Positions 9,590-19,267 of a stretch of 64,000 nt of DNA are shown piece after piece. Within the stretch, counting starts at the first letter, position 1, and the number at the start of each line of letters is the position of its first letter. The stretch covers positions 248,001 through 312,000 of the forward strand of contig LODT01000022.1 in NCBI GenBank assembly GCA_001606155.1. Direction: 5' to 3'. The notes beneath the pieces are model-generated. The model was not told the DNA's origin. It was given only the letters and a program-made list of their open reading frames with translations, and searched no databases. The position numbers and the translations under genes were made by a program. The stretch is from Tieghemostelium lacteum. Its lineage: Eukaryota; Evosea; Eumycetozoa; Dictyosteliales; Raperosteliaceae.

Positions 9590-11263
9590 ATGACACTTCC
9601 ACATCATATTATTAAAGAAATACTTGATTACCATTTAAATATTGAAACCAACGTTGATTATGTAATTAATTTTATTAAAAAATATACATTATTATCAAAA
9701 GAATGTAATAGTGGTGTGATTCCAAAATTAGTATTAGTAAAGGAAATTGAAAATATTCATTTTGATCAAGTCAAAGAATTGACAAAACTTTCAATTAAAT
9801 ATCATTGGTATAACTTTAGATTTAGATACAAGTATAATGGTGGTGATATAGATACTCACGTAAAAGACCGTATTAGTACACTGATAGTTGAACAGAGACT
9901 TCATGAATTCCCTATGGATTTCACTCATCAATTTAGAAATTTGAAGTCTATAGAATGTGAAATTAAAAAACAAGATTTAAGTCCAAATGGGTTTCCAAAG
10001 TGGGCTGAAAACCAATCTACTTCTATAACCTATCAACTAAAGACCATTCATACTTATAATGATGAAGAGACATTGTATGAACTGACTTCCAAATCTTTCA
10101 CTAGAAGTAACTTGAATAATAGGACACTGAATTTGTCTTGGGAATTAGCTAAATCAGTTTCCCATCAATTCAATAGATTAGAGTATATTTATATCTTTAA
10201 AGTTGCTATGGAGAAATGGATGTTTGATTTCATTATTGATCACTCTCCTTTATGCACTAGAATGGATTTACATTCTATTACTATAACACCACTGGATATC
10301 CATGACCATGTTCTAGAAAAGATTGCAAATTCATCAATGGTGTTTAAATGTCTGTCAATCAATGGAAAGAACAAATACACCTACCAATCAGTTGTAGAAT
10401 TCATAAATAAGATTAACTGTGATTATCTTATTCTTGATTTAGAAAATCTATTAAATAAGGAAATAAGTAAACCTATATATAATAACACAATCAAGAGAGT
10501 ATCATTTAACGATAATGTAAGTTGTTATCTCAGGGACTGGAAGTCTAAGGATTCAATTCATCTTCTTACTATGGTAACGGAATGTAATTATCAAGAGGCA
10601 ATCAAGGAATTTAAAAATTTAGAAAGAATGGATTTCTATAGTAACTATACATCTACAAATAGTAGATTTCAAGAGGTAATTGATTACACCTTGAATTTAA
10701 ATCTTCCAAAATTGAAAACTATGTCTTTTAGAAACCAAACACAAGCTAGAGAATCTCATAGCTTCAAGAGTTTGTATGCTAATAGATATATTCACACACT
10801 GCTTGTTCAGAATATCTTAGTAGATGAATTTTCAAGAATTATGGATTTAAATCATCCAACTCTAGAAAATTTCGAACTAAATATAGATAGAATTAAGAAT
10901 GTAAAAAAAATGACAAAATCAATTCAACAGAATAGAACCATCACCAATCTTATGATTCACAGTAGTTTCGCTGATAAAATAGGTAAAAAACCCTGCGAGA
11001 ATAAATATGACATCATTCAAATCTATATTGATGTATTGTCAGTCAACAGAACACTAGTGAATCTAAAAATACTCTATTTAACTCATATGAATTTCCTCAA
11101 CGAAAAGCAAATTGATACCTTTCAAAATATTTTGAAAAATAATTCGGTAATCATGGGTCTTGGTATTTTCTCTTATACACATCTTCATTATCAAATTTTA
11201 AATTTATATGAAAAACAACTCTTCAATTTACTTAATAATTACTCTATAAAAATAATAAAATAA
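9590..11263 (+). CDS. F-box-like/LRR family protein, copy 3 (subtype B)
   Basis: 557 residues, one exon. It differs from subtype A at the N-terminus: LPHHIIKEILDYHLN, shared with copy 5. The usual Trp of the SK.WN motif is replaced (SKECNSGVIPKL), so the F-box-like fold may be altered. In the first LRR block it has FIIDHSPLCTRMDL, where subtype A has xKSPNLKRL; copy 5 shares IIDHSPFVKSL. The C-terminal repeats are complete, ending NNYSIKIIK. Here subtype B alternates with subtype A (copies 2 to 5 are A-B-A-B), consistent with duplication of a two-gene unit. Confidence 0.87.
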   Translation: MTLPHHIIKEILDYHLNIETNVDYVINFIKKYTLLSKECNSGVIPKLVLVKEIENIHFDQVKELTKLSIKYHWYNFRFRYKYNGGDIDTHVKDRISTLIVEQRLHEFPMDFTHQFRNLKSIECEIKKQDLSPNGFPKWAENQSTSITYQLKTIHTYNDEETLYELTSKSFTRSNLNNRTLNLSWELAKSVSHQFNRLEYIYIFKVAMEKWMFDFIIDHSPLCTRMDLHSITITPLDIHDHVLEKIANSSMVFKCLSINGKNKYTYQSVVEFINKINCDYLILDLENLLNKEISKPIYNNTIKRVSFNDNVSCYLRDWKSKDSIHLLTMVTECNYQEAIKEFKNLERMDFYSNYTSTNSRFQEVIDYTLNLNLPKLKTMSFRNQTQARESHSFKSLYANRYIHTLLVQNILVDEFSRIMDLNHPTLENFELNIDRIKNVKKMTKSIQQNRTITNLMIHSSFADKIGKKPCENKYDIIQIYIDVLSVNRTLVNLKILYLTHMNFLNEKQIDTFQNILKNNSVIMGLGIFSYTHLHYQILNLYEKQLFNLLNNYSIKIIK

Positions 11264-11367
11264 ATAAATTAATCACATTTTTTTAAAATGTTACATAAGG
11301 TTTCAATTATCATTATTGTAGTGTCATAAAAAATTAGTATGAAGCAAATTCATTTTTTTAATTTCAA

Positions 11368-13071
11368 ATGACTCTCCCAAATTATATAACACAAAAAATA
11401 TTAGAACTAATAATTAATAAATCAAATGATGTATATTATCTAATTGGAATTATAAGAAAACTTACAAGTATTAGTAGTAGATGGAATAGAGAGATTATAC
11501 CAAAGTTGTGTATTCTTAGTTGTATAGAATTTAAATCTAATAATCATGTTTTTAGTGATTGGGTAGAGTTAGCAGAGAGATATCAGTTAGAGTATCAAGT
11601 AGATTTAACATTTATAGATTATGATATTTTACAATATGTAGATTCAATTAAAGATAGAGTAGAGTCATGTTCCATCAGGTATGAAAATGAAAGTAAGAAA
11701 ATAGATAAATTTAAAAACCTAAAAAGAGTGGAAGTTGAAAAATTCATTTCCAAAGGACTATATTTTGATTTAAAACCTATGGAAAATGTAAATTGTGAAT
11801 TGGATCTCATTGGTTTTGGAGAAAATTATAATAGTTACGTATCATTCCACATTGATAAAGATTCAATGGATTTAATATTCAATCAGAATATCTTTTCAGT
11901 TGTTAAAGTTAGCAATAATATAACAATTGATGATATGGTCTTCTCTATAGGAAATACAAAGTTAACTGATTTGGAATTTGAAAATATGTCCATTAGATAT
12001 GACACTTTTTATCATATCATTGAGAAATCCAAAAATTTAAAGAAAATCAGTTTGTCTAATATTTTCTTTAATGAATCTGATAGCCTTGACTGCGTACTAG
12101 ATAATATTGTGGGGTTAACTGAATTAAAGGATATTTCATTTAAAGATGGTAGAGTAACATACGTTAAATTAGTATCATTCATAAATGAAACTAAAGCTCA
12201 CAACCTCTATTTTGATTTTCGAATAGTAGAAGTGGAATCTTACCAAAATGTGATGGAATCTATTATCAGTAACAACTCAATTCAATCATTTTATTTTGAT
12301 AAAATTTTATTTCACCCTATCACTAAAGAACTAGAGGATTTTACTTTAAATGATATTTGGAAAACTAAATCTAGTCTATTGGAATTGTATATCGTCTATA
12401 GTATTGATATATCCACACATCTAAGAAAAATGGAACATGTTCAAAAGGTTACTTTTGTAAATCAAGAAGAGTACCTAGAAACAAAATCTATTGAAAATAG
12501 CTTTCAATTGAATCTTCCAACACTTAAACAATTTACGTTAGAAAATGAGATATGCAGTGGAGATATTTTCCCACTATTATTATCTAACAGTTTTATAACT
12601 ACACTTGATTTACAAAATGCATATTGCGATGACTTGATAATGATTCTTAATTGGAATCATCCAACTCTAACAAGTTTGGATATAAGATGTGTCTTGACCA
12701 ATGAAGATGTTTTTTTTAGTTTATTTGGGTTTACTTTAGTTGACAAAAATGAAAATCTCAAAGCGCTCTTTGAATCCATTGCAAATAACAAAACTGTACA
12801 TAAATTATCAATTTTAGAATTGAAATTATACTCTAACCAAATAGAAAATTATCCAGTCAAATATATCAACCAAGTTCTATTTCAAAACAATACTCTACTT
12901 TCATTAATCATGGGATCTTCGGATTATCAACTGGATCTTGATAATTTTGAATATGCCTTCACTAGTAACACTGTAATTCAATATCTAGGTTTATGTGTTG
13001 ATTTAGAATCATATCACAAAATATCTAAAATATGTACTTCTCACAATGTTATATTCTCTCTATTAATTTAG
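11368..13071 (+). CDS. F-box-like/LRR family protein, copy 4 (subtype A)
   Basis: 567 residues, one exon, 104 bp after copy 3. The N-terminus is LPNYITQKILELIIN with SSRWNREIIPKL. Shared features with copy 2 include YLIG(F/I)IRK in the F-box-like block and YQVDL in the second segment. LRR phrases include KSKNLKKISLSNI, NNSIQSFYFDKI, LNDIWKTKSSLLELYI and WNHPTLTSLDIRC. An extra phenylalanine-rich stretch (DVFFSLFGFTL) interrupts the C-terminal repeats and is not seen in the other copies. No break in the frame. Confidence 0.87.
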   Translation: MTLPNYITQKILELIINKSNDVYYLIGIIRKLTSISSRWNREIIPKLCILSCIEFKSNNHVFSDWVELAERYQLEYQVDLTFIDYDILQYVDSIKDRVESCSIRYENESKKIDKFKNLKRVEVEKFISKGLYFDLKPMENVNCELDLIGFGENYNSYVSFHIDKDSMDLIFNQNIFSVVKVSNNITIDDMVFSIGNTKLTDLEFENMSIRYDTFYHIIEKSKNLKKISLSNIFFNESDSLDCVLDNIVGLTELKDISFKDGRVTYVKLVSFINETKAHNLYFDFRIVEVESYQNVMESIISNNSIQSFYFDKILFHPITKELEDFTLNDIWKTKSSLLELYIVYSIDISTHLRKMEHVQKVTFVNQEEYLETKSIENSFQLNLPTLKQFTLENEICSGDIFPLLLSNSFITTLDLQNAYCDDLIMILNWNHPTLTSLDIRCVLTNEDVFFSLFGFTLVDKNENLKALFESIANNKTVHKLSILELKLYSNQIENYPVKYINQVLFQNNTLLSLIMGSSDYQLDLDNFEYAFTSNTVIQYLGLCVDLESYHKISKICTSHNVIFSLLI

Positions 13072-13175
13072 TAAATTAATAAAATTAGAGTTTTATTTGA
13101 AAATCAGACATTTTTCAGAAATTGGATTTTTAAATTGCTTATCCAAAAGATTTTCTATCATTATTACTATTACAA

Positions 13176-14708
13176 ATGTCCAAAGTAATTCCTCACCACT
13201 TTATTAAGGAAGTACTAGATTATCACTTGAACAGTAACAATCAATTTGATTTTATATTCACCTTTTTGAAAAAGTTTACTGTGGTATCAAAATCGTGGAA
13301 CCAAGCTATTATACCACATTTAAGTGTAAAACAGTACATAAAACCTACATCCTCCGACACGGAGTGGAATAGATTTAAAAAACTTGCAAAGAAATATAAT
13401 TTCTCACAATATAGAGTGTTTTTGCCAGAATATTGCCTAGAATACACAACAGAAAATGTAGTTTGTTGTGACATTAGAAATGTTGATAAAAATACACTTG
13501 ATAAACTTGAGAAATATAATCAACTAGAAAAAGTTAATATAATTCACAGTTCAACTGATAATACCATATTTGTAACTTTTAAAGATTGGTTAAATACTAT
13601 AAACAAATCAAGAAAACAACCTTTACATTATGGTTTAACTTATGTTTTAGACAGGGAGTATTCAGATGATTTTGTTGGTGATCTATCTCAAATTGAGTAT
13701 ATGTTAAACAGTATCGAATTCAAGGAGATAATTTTTAGTAAACTTACTATTTCAGGCATCACAAAACCTCTGATTCAACAAATTAATGGGTTGGTTGAAA
13801 TCTTTATGGATAAAGTTATTATTGATCAATGGATCTTAGATTCTATAATTGACCACTCACCATTTGTTAAAAGCCTTAGATTGGAAAATTTAGAAATACA
13901 AAATGAATCAAGTCTAGATAATACTCTCAAAAAACTATCAACTTCTCAAATGGACTTGGATTTTCTACGAATTGAATCAAAACAAAATACTAGTAATTTT
14001 ATGACAGTATTGGAATTTCTAAACTTGGTAAAATCAACAGAAGTGAGACTTTCTATGGATATTATATGTGATAATATAACAGAAATATTAAAGAATAGAC
14101 CTAGAATCAACAACCCTACTATAAAGATGTTTGAGTTTTCATCATTACCATTGATAACTTCATCAGGCTCAAGAGTTTTAAAAAACAGAATTGGTTTCAT
14201 TGGATATAATTTACTTGATTTCTGGGGCTCTAAAGACCAGTTACATGATATCCGAGTATTTTATGCCGATGCTATAACTCCGGAAATATCCAATTTAAGA
14301 ACCCTAACCTTCCTAGCAAACCATTCTCTTGAAAATGAAATTTCAGCACACTCAATAGTCAAAATGAATATGCCTACCCTTACTCATATTGATATGAGAG
14401 GTTTACCAAGTTTAGTATCTTCAAGTTTAATTCAAGCTAACAGAATTGTAAACAAGATGAATATCTATAAAATGGAATTTAATGAGTTTATTAAATTATT
14501 AGAATTTAATCATCCATCTCTGCAGTCGCTAATCATTGATAATGTTAAAGTTGAAGTCGATAAAGTAAAAGTCTTTGTCACTACCCTACAACAAAATAGA
14601 AACTTAATGGAATTGCTTCTGTACTACACTTTTATTCCGCGTGGAACTCAAGTAGTTCAAGAAATTCAAGAGATTAACAAAAATCTACAACATTTAATTA
14701 TAAATTAA
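13176..14708 (+). CDS. F-box-like/LRR family protein, copy 5 (subtype B, shortened C-terminus)
   Basis: 510 residues, one exon; the N-terminus is IPHHFIKEVLDYHLN with SKSWNQAIIPHL. It ends at EINKNLQHLIIN, where the other copies continue for about 50-60 residues with two more repeats (in copy 3 from VNRTLVNLKILYL onward). The stop lies exactly where the inverted copy 6 begins to end: the two stop codons overlap in TTAA at 14705-14708. This suggests that a rearrangement placing copy 6 in reverse orientation removed the 3' end of copy 5. Whether the shortened protein is functional cannot be told; the rest of the frame is open. Confidence 0.85.
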   Translation: MSKVIPHHFIKEVLDYHLNSNNQFDFIFTFLKKFTVVSKSWNQAIIPHLSVKQYIKPTSSDTEWNRFKKLAKKYNFSQYRVFLPEYCLEYTTENVVCCDIRNVDKNTLDKLEKYNQLEKVNIIHSSTDNTIFVTFKDWLNTINKSRKQPLHYGLTYVLDREYSDDFVGDLSQIEYMLNSIEFKEIIFSKLTISGITKPLIQQINGLVEIFMDKVIIDQWILDSIIDHSPFVKSLRLENLEIQNESSLDNTLKKLSTSQMDLDFLRIESKQNTSNFMTVLEFLNLVKSTEVRLSMDIICDNITEILKNRPRINNPTIKMFEFSSLPLITSSGSRVLKNRIGFIGYNLLDFWGSKDQLHDIRVFYADAITPEISNLRTLTFLANHSLENEISAHSIVKMNMPTLTHIDMRGLPSLVSSSLIQANRIVNKMNIYKMEFNEFIKLLEFNHPSLQSLIIDNVKVEVDKVKVFVTTLQQNRNLMELLLYYTFIPRGTQVVQEIQEINKNLQHLIIN

Positions 14709-16375
14709 TATTGATCAATTGTATATTTATTCAGGATTTTTATACAAGGTCTATCTAGTTGAGGATGGAGATTGAGTTTCTTAATCGTATGATTTTGAGA
14801 TAGGACTTGGTTTAATCGAATGCGTAGGTCATCTGTTACGATCATATCAATTGGAATGTATAGTCCTATCAATGTATGATTTTTTTCTAGAACTTGAATC
14901 ATAAAGTCCATTGGATGGTAAAGTGACATGATATTGGTTGGTATAAACACATACTGTACTGAAAATTCAATTAGTGTTTGATTCTTTTGAAGAAAGGGTA
15001 AAAGTTCAGAAAAATGTTTACCATTCTGCTCAAGAAAAACATTTGATAATATGATAGTAGTTAAAGTTGGGTGGTTGCATTCTACTAATACTAGGCACAA
15101 TGAAAAGTATATAAATTCGGAAACAAATGTGGTTAAATGGGTATTTTTCAAAAAAACCTCTTTTGGAATGTTGAGTGTAATTTCATCGCTAGTTGATGTT
15201 ACAATATTTAATTGAGTTAATGATGATATATTGCTTTCTAATAGTGCTAATATACTCTGTTGGGTGTTATAATGGCCAGCATCATTTCCACCATAGTTAA
15301 CAAATACTGTATTTAGATTGACCATTCTTTCAAGATACCCAACATAATCAGCATCTTTAAATACGGTTAGAATCTTTAGATGTGATAAATCTCTCCAAAA
15401 CTGAAGTAAGTTGACATGTGTTGGTTCATTAGATCCAGTTTTATGACTATGAACATGTAGCTCTTCTATTGAGGTATTGGTGATTTTTAATGATAAAAGT
15501 TGGTTATTTGGTACTAATAGTATTTGTTTGAACTTTAGAAATACTTTTTTAGCTTGAGTTGTGTTTAATAGTGAAATTAAAGAGGTGACATTTACTGGTT
15601 GTTTAATTTTTACTGTAATATCTCTCAATGTACTTTTACCTAAACTATCAAGAAGATCCTGGGTAGCATCATCTACAATATTTAAATCTATAAGACCAAT
15701 AGATTCTAATGAGTCTAGACTGTCAATGAGGGATTTTAATGTAACCGAATCAATGTATGTATCCATAAGTAAAAGATTTCTAATTTTGCTATTTACAATT
15801 GAAAATTGTTGAGGTGGTACCTCAATCCTATATATATCAACTGTTGTGAATAACCTCCTATTGAAAACAAATTCTACTATGGAACTATCCAATTGTGCAT
15901 TTAGATCAGAGTAGAGTATCATTTGATACTCTGTACTATCATTAACTACTAGGTTGTGTGGAATCTCTCGATGTAAATATGTAGCTTCGACACTAAAACA
16001 TAGTTTCTCTAAGTTTTTAAATGATTCAAGATATTCAGGATAGGGTAGTATTGAAAGATCTACAAATTCTTTTATATTTTTACCTATGTGTGTCAATTTA
16101 CGTATGTTTACTGCACTACGTAAATAAACAGTGCAATCTACTGGTACATTATATTTAATTATGAAATTTTTAAATGGTTCAAATTGTGATTGTATAGTAC
16201 TTGAAATGTTGATTCTATCTGATAGTCTTAACTTTTGTATTAACTTTTCATTCCATTCTTTTGATATCAGTGTGAATTTAGAAATAAAAGTATTAAAATA
16301 TTCAATAGTATTATTTCTATTTGCTATATATTCTAATATCCATTTTAGTATGTGGTCAGGTAGGGTGAATGTCAT
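14705..16375 (-). CDS. F-box-like/LRR family protein, copy 6
   Basis: 556 residues, one exon, convergent with copy 5 and overlapping it by 4 bp. N-terminus MTFTLPDHILKWILEYI with ISKEWNEKLIQKL. LRR landmarks are NTSIEELHVHS, LLQFWRDLSHLKILTVF, DYVGYLERMVNLNTVFV and CNHPTLTTIILSNV. It has the longest run of Asn-initiated repeats near the end (EKNHTLIGLYIP and SQNHTIKKLNLHP). Copies 6 and 7 lie head to tail on the minus strand, 53 bp apart. Confidence 0.87.
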   Translation of the reverse strand: MTFTLPDHILKWILEYIANRNNTIEYFNTFISKFTLISKEWNEKLIQKLRLSDRINISSTIQSQFEPFKNFIIKYNVPVDCTVYLRSAVNIRKLTHIGKNIKEFVDLSILPYPEYLESFKNLEKLCFSVEATYLHREIPHNLVVNDSTEYQMILYSDLNAQLDSSIVEFVFNRRLFTTVDIYRIEVPPQQFSIVNSKIRNLLLMDTYIDSVTLKSLIDSLDSLESIGLIDLNIVDDATQDLLDSLGKSTLRDITVKIKQPVNVTSLISLLNTTQAKKVFLKFKQILLVPNNQLLSLKITNTSIEELHVHSHKTGSNEPTHVNLLQFWRDLSHLKILTVFKDADYVGYLERMVNLNTVFVNYGGNDAGHYNTQQSILALLESNISSLTQLNIVTSTSDEITLNIPKEVFLKNTHLTTFVSEFIYFSLCLVLVECNHPTLTTIILSNVFLEQNGKHFSELLPFLQKNQTLIEFSVQYVFIPTNIMSLYHPMDFMIQVLEKNHTLIGLYIPIDMIVTDDLRIRLNQVLSQNHTIKKLNLHPQLDRPCIKILNKYTIDQY

Positions 16376-16428
16376 GGTATAAAAAAAATAAAATTAAAAA
16401 TTTTAATTTAATTACTCTATTTATTTAT

Positions 16429-18161
16429 TTAAGAATCATTAACCACAACAGAGTGGGATGCGCATAAATTAATTAGATCTCTTTTTAAAAGTATTGAACC
16501 TTGATAGCAGTTGAATAATCTCATATAGGTTATTGATTTGTTGTGTTTAAGTAGTTCACTGAACAGTCGAATGTAGATACTCTCCAATTTCCAAGATTGT
16601 GATACTGGTAATGTCAATCTAATGAGACTATTATTTACCATTAAAACATCATAATAGAGTTTAAGTGTATCCAAAGCTAAAGATTTAATGGAGTAAATAG
16701 TTAAATCTCGCAAATTGGTATTCTTTTGAATGGATTCTATTAGTGGGTGGATATCTTTTATATCACCATTTTGTGAAGCCTTGTCATCTAAAATAATCTC
16801 AGAAAAATACATGGTGACTATAGATATATGATTACAATTTAACATTGTAATAGCTTCATGAAATCTTACATATGATATTTGGATACGTTGAATGATAGAG
16901 TTGGACATTAAAATCTCTTTTGTGATATTTAAAGACATGTCTTTTAAATTTAGATAGATCAAGTTTGTCAACCTCTCCAAGTTCAATTTTATAATATTAC
17001 AGAAACAGTGTTGGTCATACACTTCGTTTGGTGAACCTGTAGAAATATATTCCAATTTCTCTATATTTGTCAACTGATCAATAGAAGTGTTGGTATCATA
17101 CAATGTTATCCTCTTTAGAGAGCTCTTATTTTTCCATATACTGAAAGGAAGTAAGTTTTTACCCAATAAATTGAACTCTGTATTGGATATATATTCATTA
17201 TTGATTGTAGCGTTATTCCAAATCTCCTTTGTCTTTTCTTCAACATCTTCAACAACATCTTCAAAACTATAACGTAGTTTTTTACATTTGATATTGTTGA
17301 AAAATGATATAATTGGTGCTAATGTTAATGGTTCATCTATATACAATATCAAAGTATTCAAATGTATTGGTGCGGAAGTTACTTTTTCCAATAGATATTC
17401 CTGACTATCACAACCTACTAAATGAATTCTCTGAATGTTAAGATATTTCACATTGTGACTATTATTTAACATTAAATCTAGAGTCTCCACATCCATTGAT
17501 ATATAATTCAATGAGATATTCTTTAGTTGATTTCCTATTGGGTTTGTAATGGATCTCTGTTGTAAACTTAATATAACTCCATCTATGTAAATACCTGATA
17601 AATATCTATTTTGAAAGATAAATTCAGTACTTTTCCAATCAATTTCTTTTATCCTTGGCAGGCCTGCTACTGCTAATCTTAACATGAACTTTATATTGGG
17701 TTGATAGTCCTGATGGATATTTTCATTTTTTTCATCAAGACATTGGTTATATACACCAATACCTGTTCAAAATAATTTTGAATAGTATTATAATTTCGTT
17801 CAACTATTGTGATCTCCAAACTCTCTAATCTTGGAAGATCTAAAGGATAATCAAATGTAAATCCCCCCATTTTTCTTAATCTTGAAAATATCCCAGTTTT
17901 CCTAAACCAATCATTCTTTATTTTAAAAGTTATTTTAAAGCTATATCTATCTATGATTTGAAAGAACTTTTCCAAATCATTTAGAATATGATATTTTGGA
18001 AGAATATCACCACTTGTCCTCATCTTTGGCATTATATATTGGTTTACATCTTTATTGAGTAATGTAAACTTTCTGATAAAAATATTTATATATTCAAATT
18101 CATTACTTATATGCAATATATACTCTAATATTTTTTGAATTATAACATTTGGTAATCGCAT
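16429..18161 (-). CDS. F-box-like/LRR family protein, copy 7, two exons
   Basis: Two open frames (18161-17691 and 17685-16429) look at first like a broken gene, but a 53-bp intron joins them: exon 1 18161-17763, GT at 17762-17761, AG at 17711-17710, exon 2 17709-16429. The product is 559 residues, normal for the family. The joined sequence NYFEQ|DYQPNIKFML aligns with copy 8 (RDWFNSRNSNIECNLL), which supports splicing. The N-terminus is LPNVIIQKILEYIL; the family Trp is missing (LNKDVNQYIMPKM). It is the only member here with an apparent intron. The segment skipped by the intron would encode VLVYITNVLMKK in frame, so the gene may have gained the intron recently or use it to bypass a small insertion. 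Confidence 0.75.
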
Positions 18162-18416
18162 TGTAAATTACCAAAAAATCTAATATATTTAAAAAATGAA
18201 AAAAAAAAAAGAGTTATTGTTTCGATCTCTTTTTTTCTTTGTTCATATTCCTCTTTTTATTTTCTTTTTATCTATAAAACTATTCTTGTGATCCCTTATG
18301 AGATGCTTTCACTAATTGAAGATTTATAGGTTCTGACATTACAGATTATCTTGTAAACACTAAAAATAAAAAAAAAAAAAAAAGGAATAACGTTAAAATT
18401 ATTTATTTATAAATAA
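18162..18416. other. Intergenic region with A/T homopolymers
   Basis: Poly-A and poly-T runs flank a slightly more complex core (about 18290-18360). No convincing RNA gene or coding frame was recognised in it. Confidence 0.35.
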
Positions 18417-18790
18417 TTAAACCAATTGTATTAGATTTATATTGAGTTGAAATTGTACGAGGAATATTATAAACAGCAATTGAATAATTGATTTAATACC
18501 TAAGAATATTAATTTTTGGAAATCATATACCCAGTTATCACCTTGATAGGTACTTGATAGTTGTGAATAGTGTAATTTTATAGTTGCACTATTATTATTG
18601 ATACTGAAATCTACCTGTATAATATAGAGACCACAGCTTTGTTTGATTATGATCAACTACAATTAAATAAGCATCTTCTTTAGTGATGGTGTAACCTGGT
18701 AATTTTTTAGGATCTACATTTATTTGATGTTCTATAGTTTGTTGAGTACTAAATTCTTTGGTGAGTGGGATAAGCCTTTTTTTAAAAAGT
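18417..18790 (-). pseudogene. Decayed protein-coding fragment, unknown family
   Basis: On the minus strand about 50 codons (KRLIPLTKEFSTQQTIEHQ ... GYTITKEDAYLIVVDHNQTK) are followed, after a frame change near 18610, by about 60 codons (VDFSINNNSATIKLHYSQL ... GDNWVYDFQKLIFLG). Both pieces have protein-like composition, unlike the surrounding A/T-rich DNA, and no start codon or 5' part is present. This looks like the remains of a host gene. A short intron could in principle replace the frame change, but no clean GT-AG pair was found. Family not recognised. Confidence 0.4.
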
Positions 18791-19015
18791 CGACTCCGGA
18801 TTCGATAAAAATGGATATTTTCCTAAAAACTTTCATGTATTTTTTTATTTATTATTAAATTTTATTTAAATTCTATATTTTTTTAATGATAAATAGAAAA
18901 TACGTATTTTCTTTTTAAAAACATTAAATTTTTATTATGATTTTCATGAAAAAAATTTATACTATTATTATTTGAATATTAAATAATAATATAAATGAAA
19001 AATCTTAGGATAATT

Positions 19016-19258
19016 TTATGCTTTATTATTTCTTTCTCTACGTACAGAAGTTAAACAACCTTCTAATTCTACATCAGCTTTTAAACGGTCAATTTTTGAT
19101 TGAGCTAGATTATAATGATTAAAATCATTATTTAATCTATAATTGATTTCTCTAATAGCTTCAGAATGCTTGTCAGAACAAACGTCTGTATCATATTGAG
19201 CCATTGTGAAAGTAATCAAAGCTATTAAGACTAATATGACAATTAATTTGGATTTCAT
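19016..19258 (-). CDS. Small secreted protein, paralog of the one at 6945
   Basis: From the inner Met the product is 80 residues (MKSKLIVILVLIALITFTMAQ as signal peptide); an in-frame Met three codons upstream is also possible. The mature part is charged, with Cys in TDVCSDKH and EGCLTSV, and lacks other recognisable motifs. Shared leader sequence and cysteine spacing relate it to the 6945 gene on the other strand 12 kb away. The mature parts have diverged strongly while the leader is conserved, a pattern seen in fast-evolving secreted peptides; that reading is inference from only two sequences. Confidence 0.7.
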   Translation of the reverse strand: MKSKLIVILVLIALITFTMAQYDTDVCSDKHSEAIREINYRLNNDFNHYNLAQSKIDRLKADVELEGCLTSVRRERNNKA

Positions 19259-19267
19259 TTTTATCAA

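Noticed and set aside
16429-18161. F-box-like copy 7 as a frameshifted pseudogene
   Set aside because: A 53-bp GT-AG intron joins the two frames at positions that align with intact copies, so splicing explains it better.
18290-18360. Possible box C/D RNA
   Set aside because: A CTGA box is present but no proper C box or terminal stem was found.
18780-18810. tRNA-like tail, minus strand (ATCGAATCCGGAGTCGAC then T run)
   Set aside because: It resembles a T-arm and acceptor end followed by a terminator, but the 5' T-stem strand, anticodon arm and D-arm are missing.
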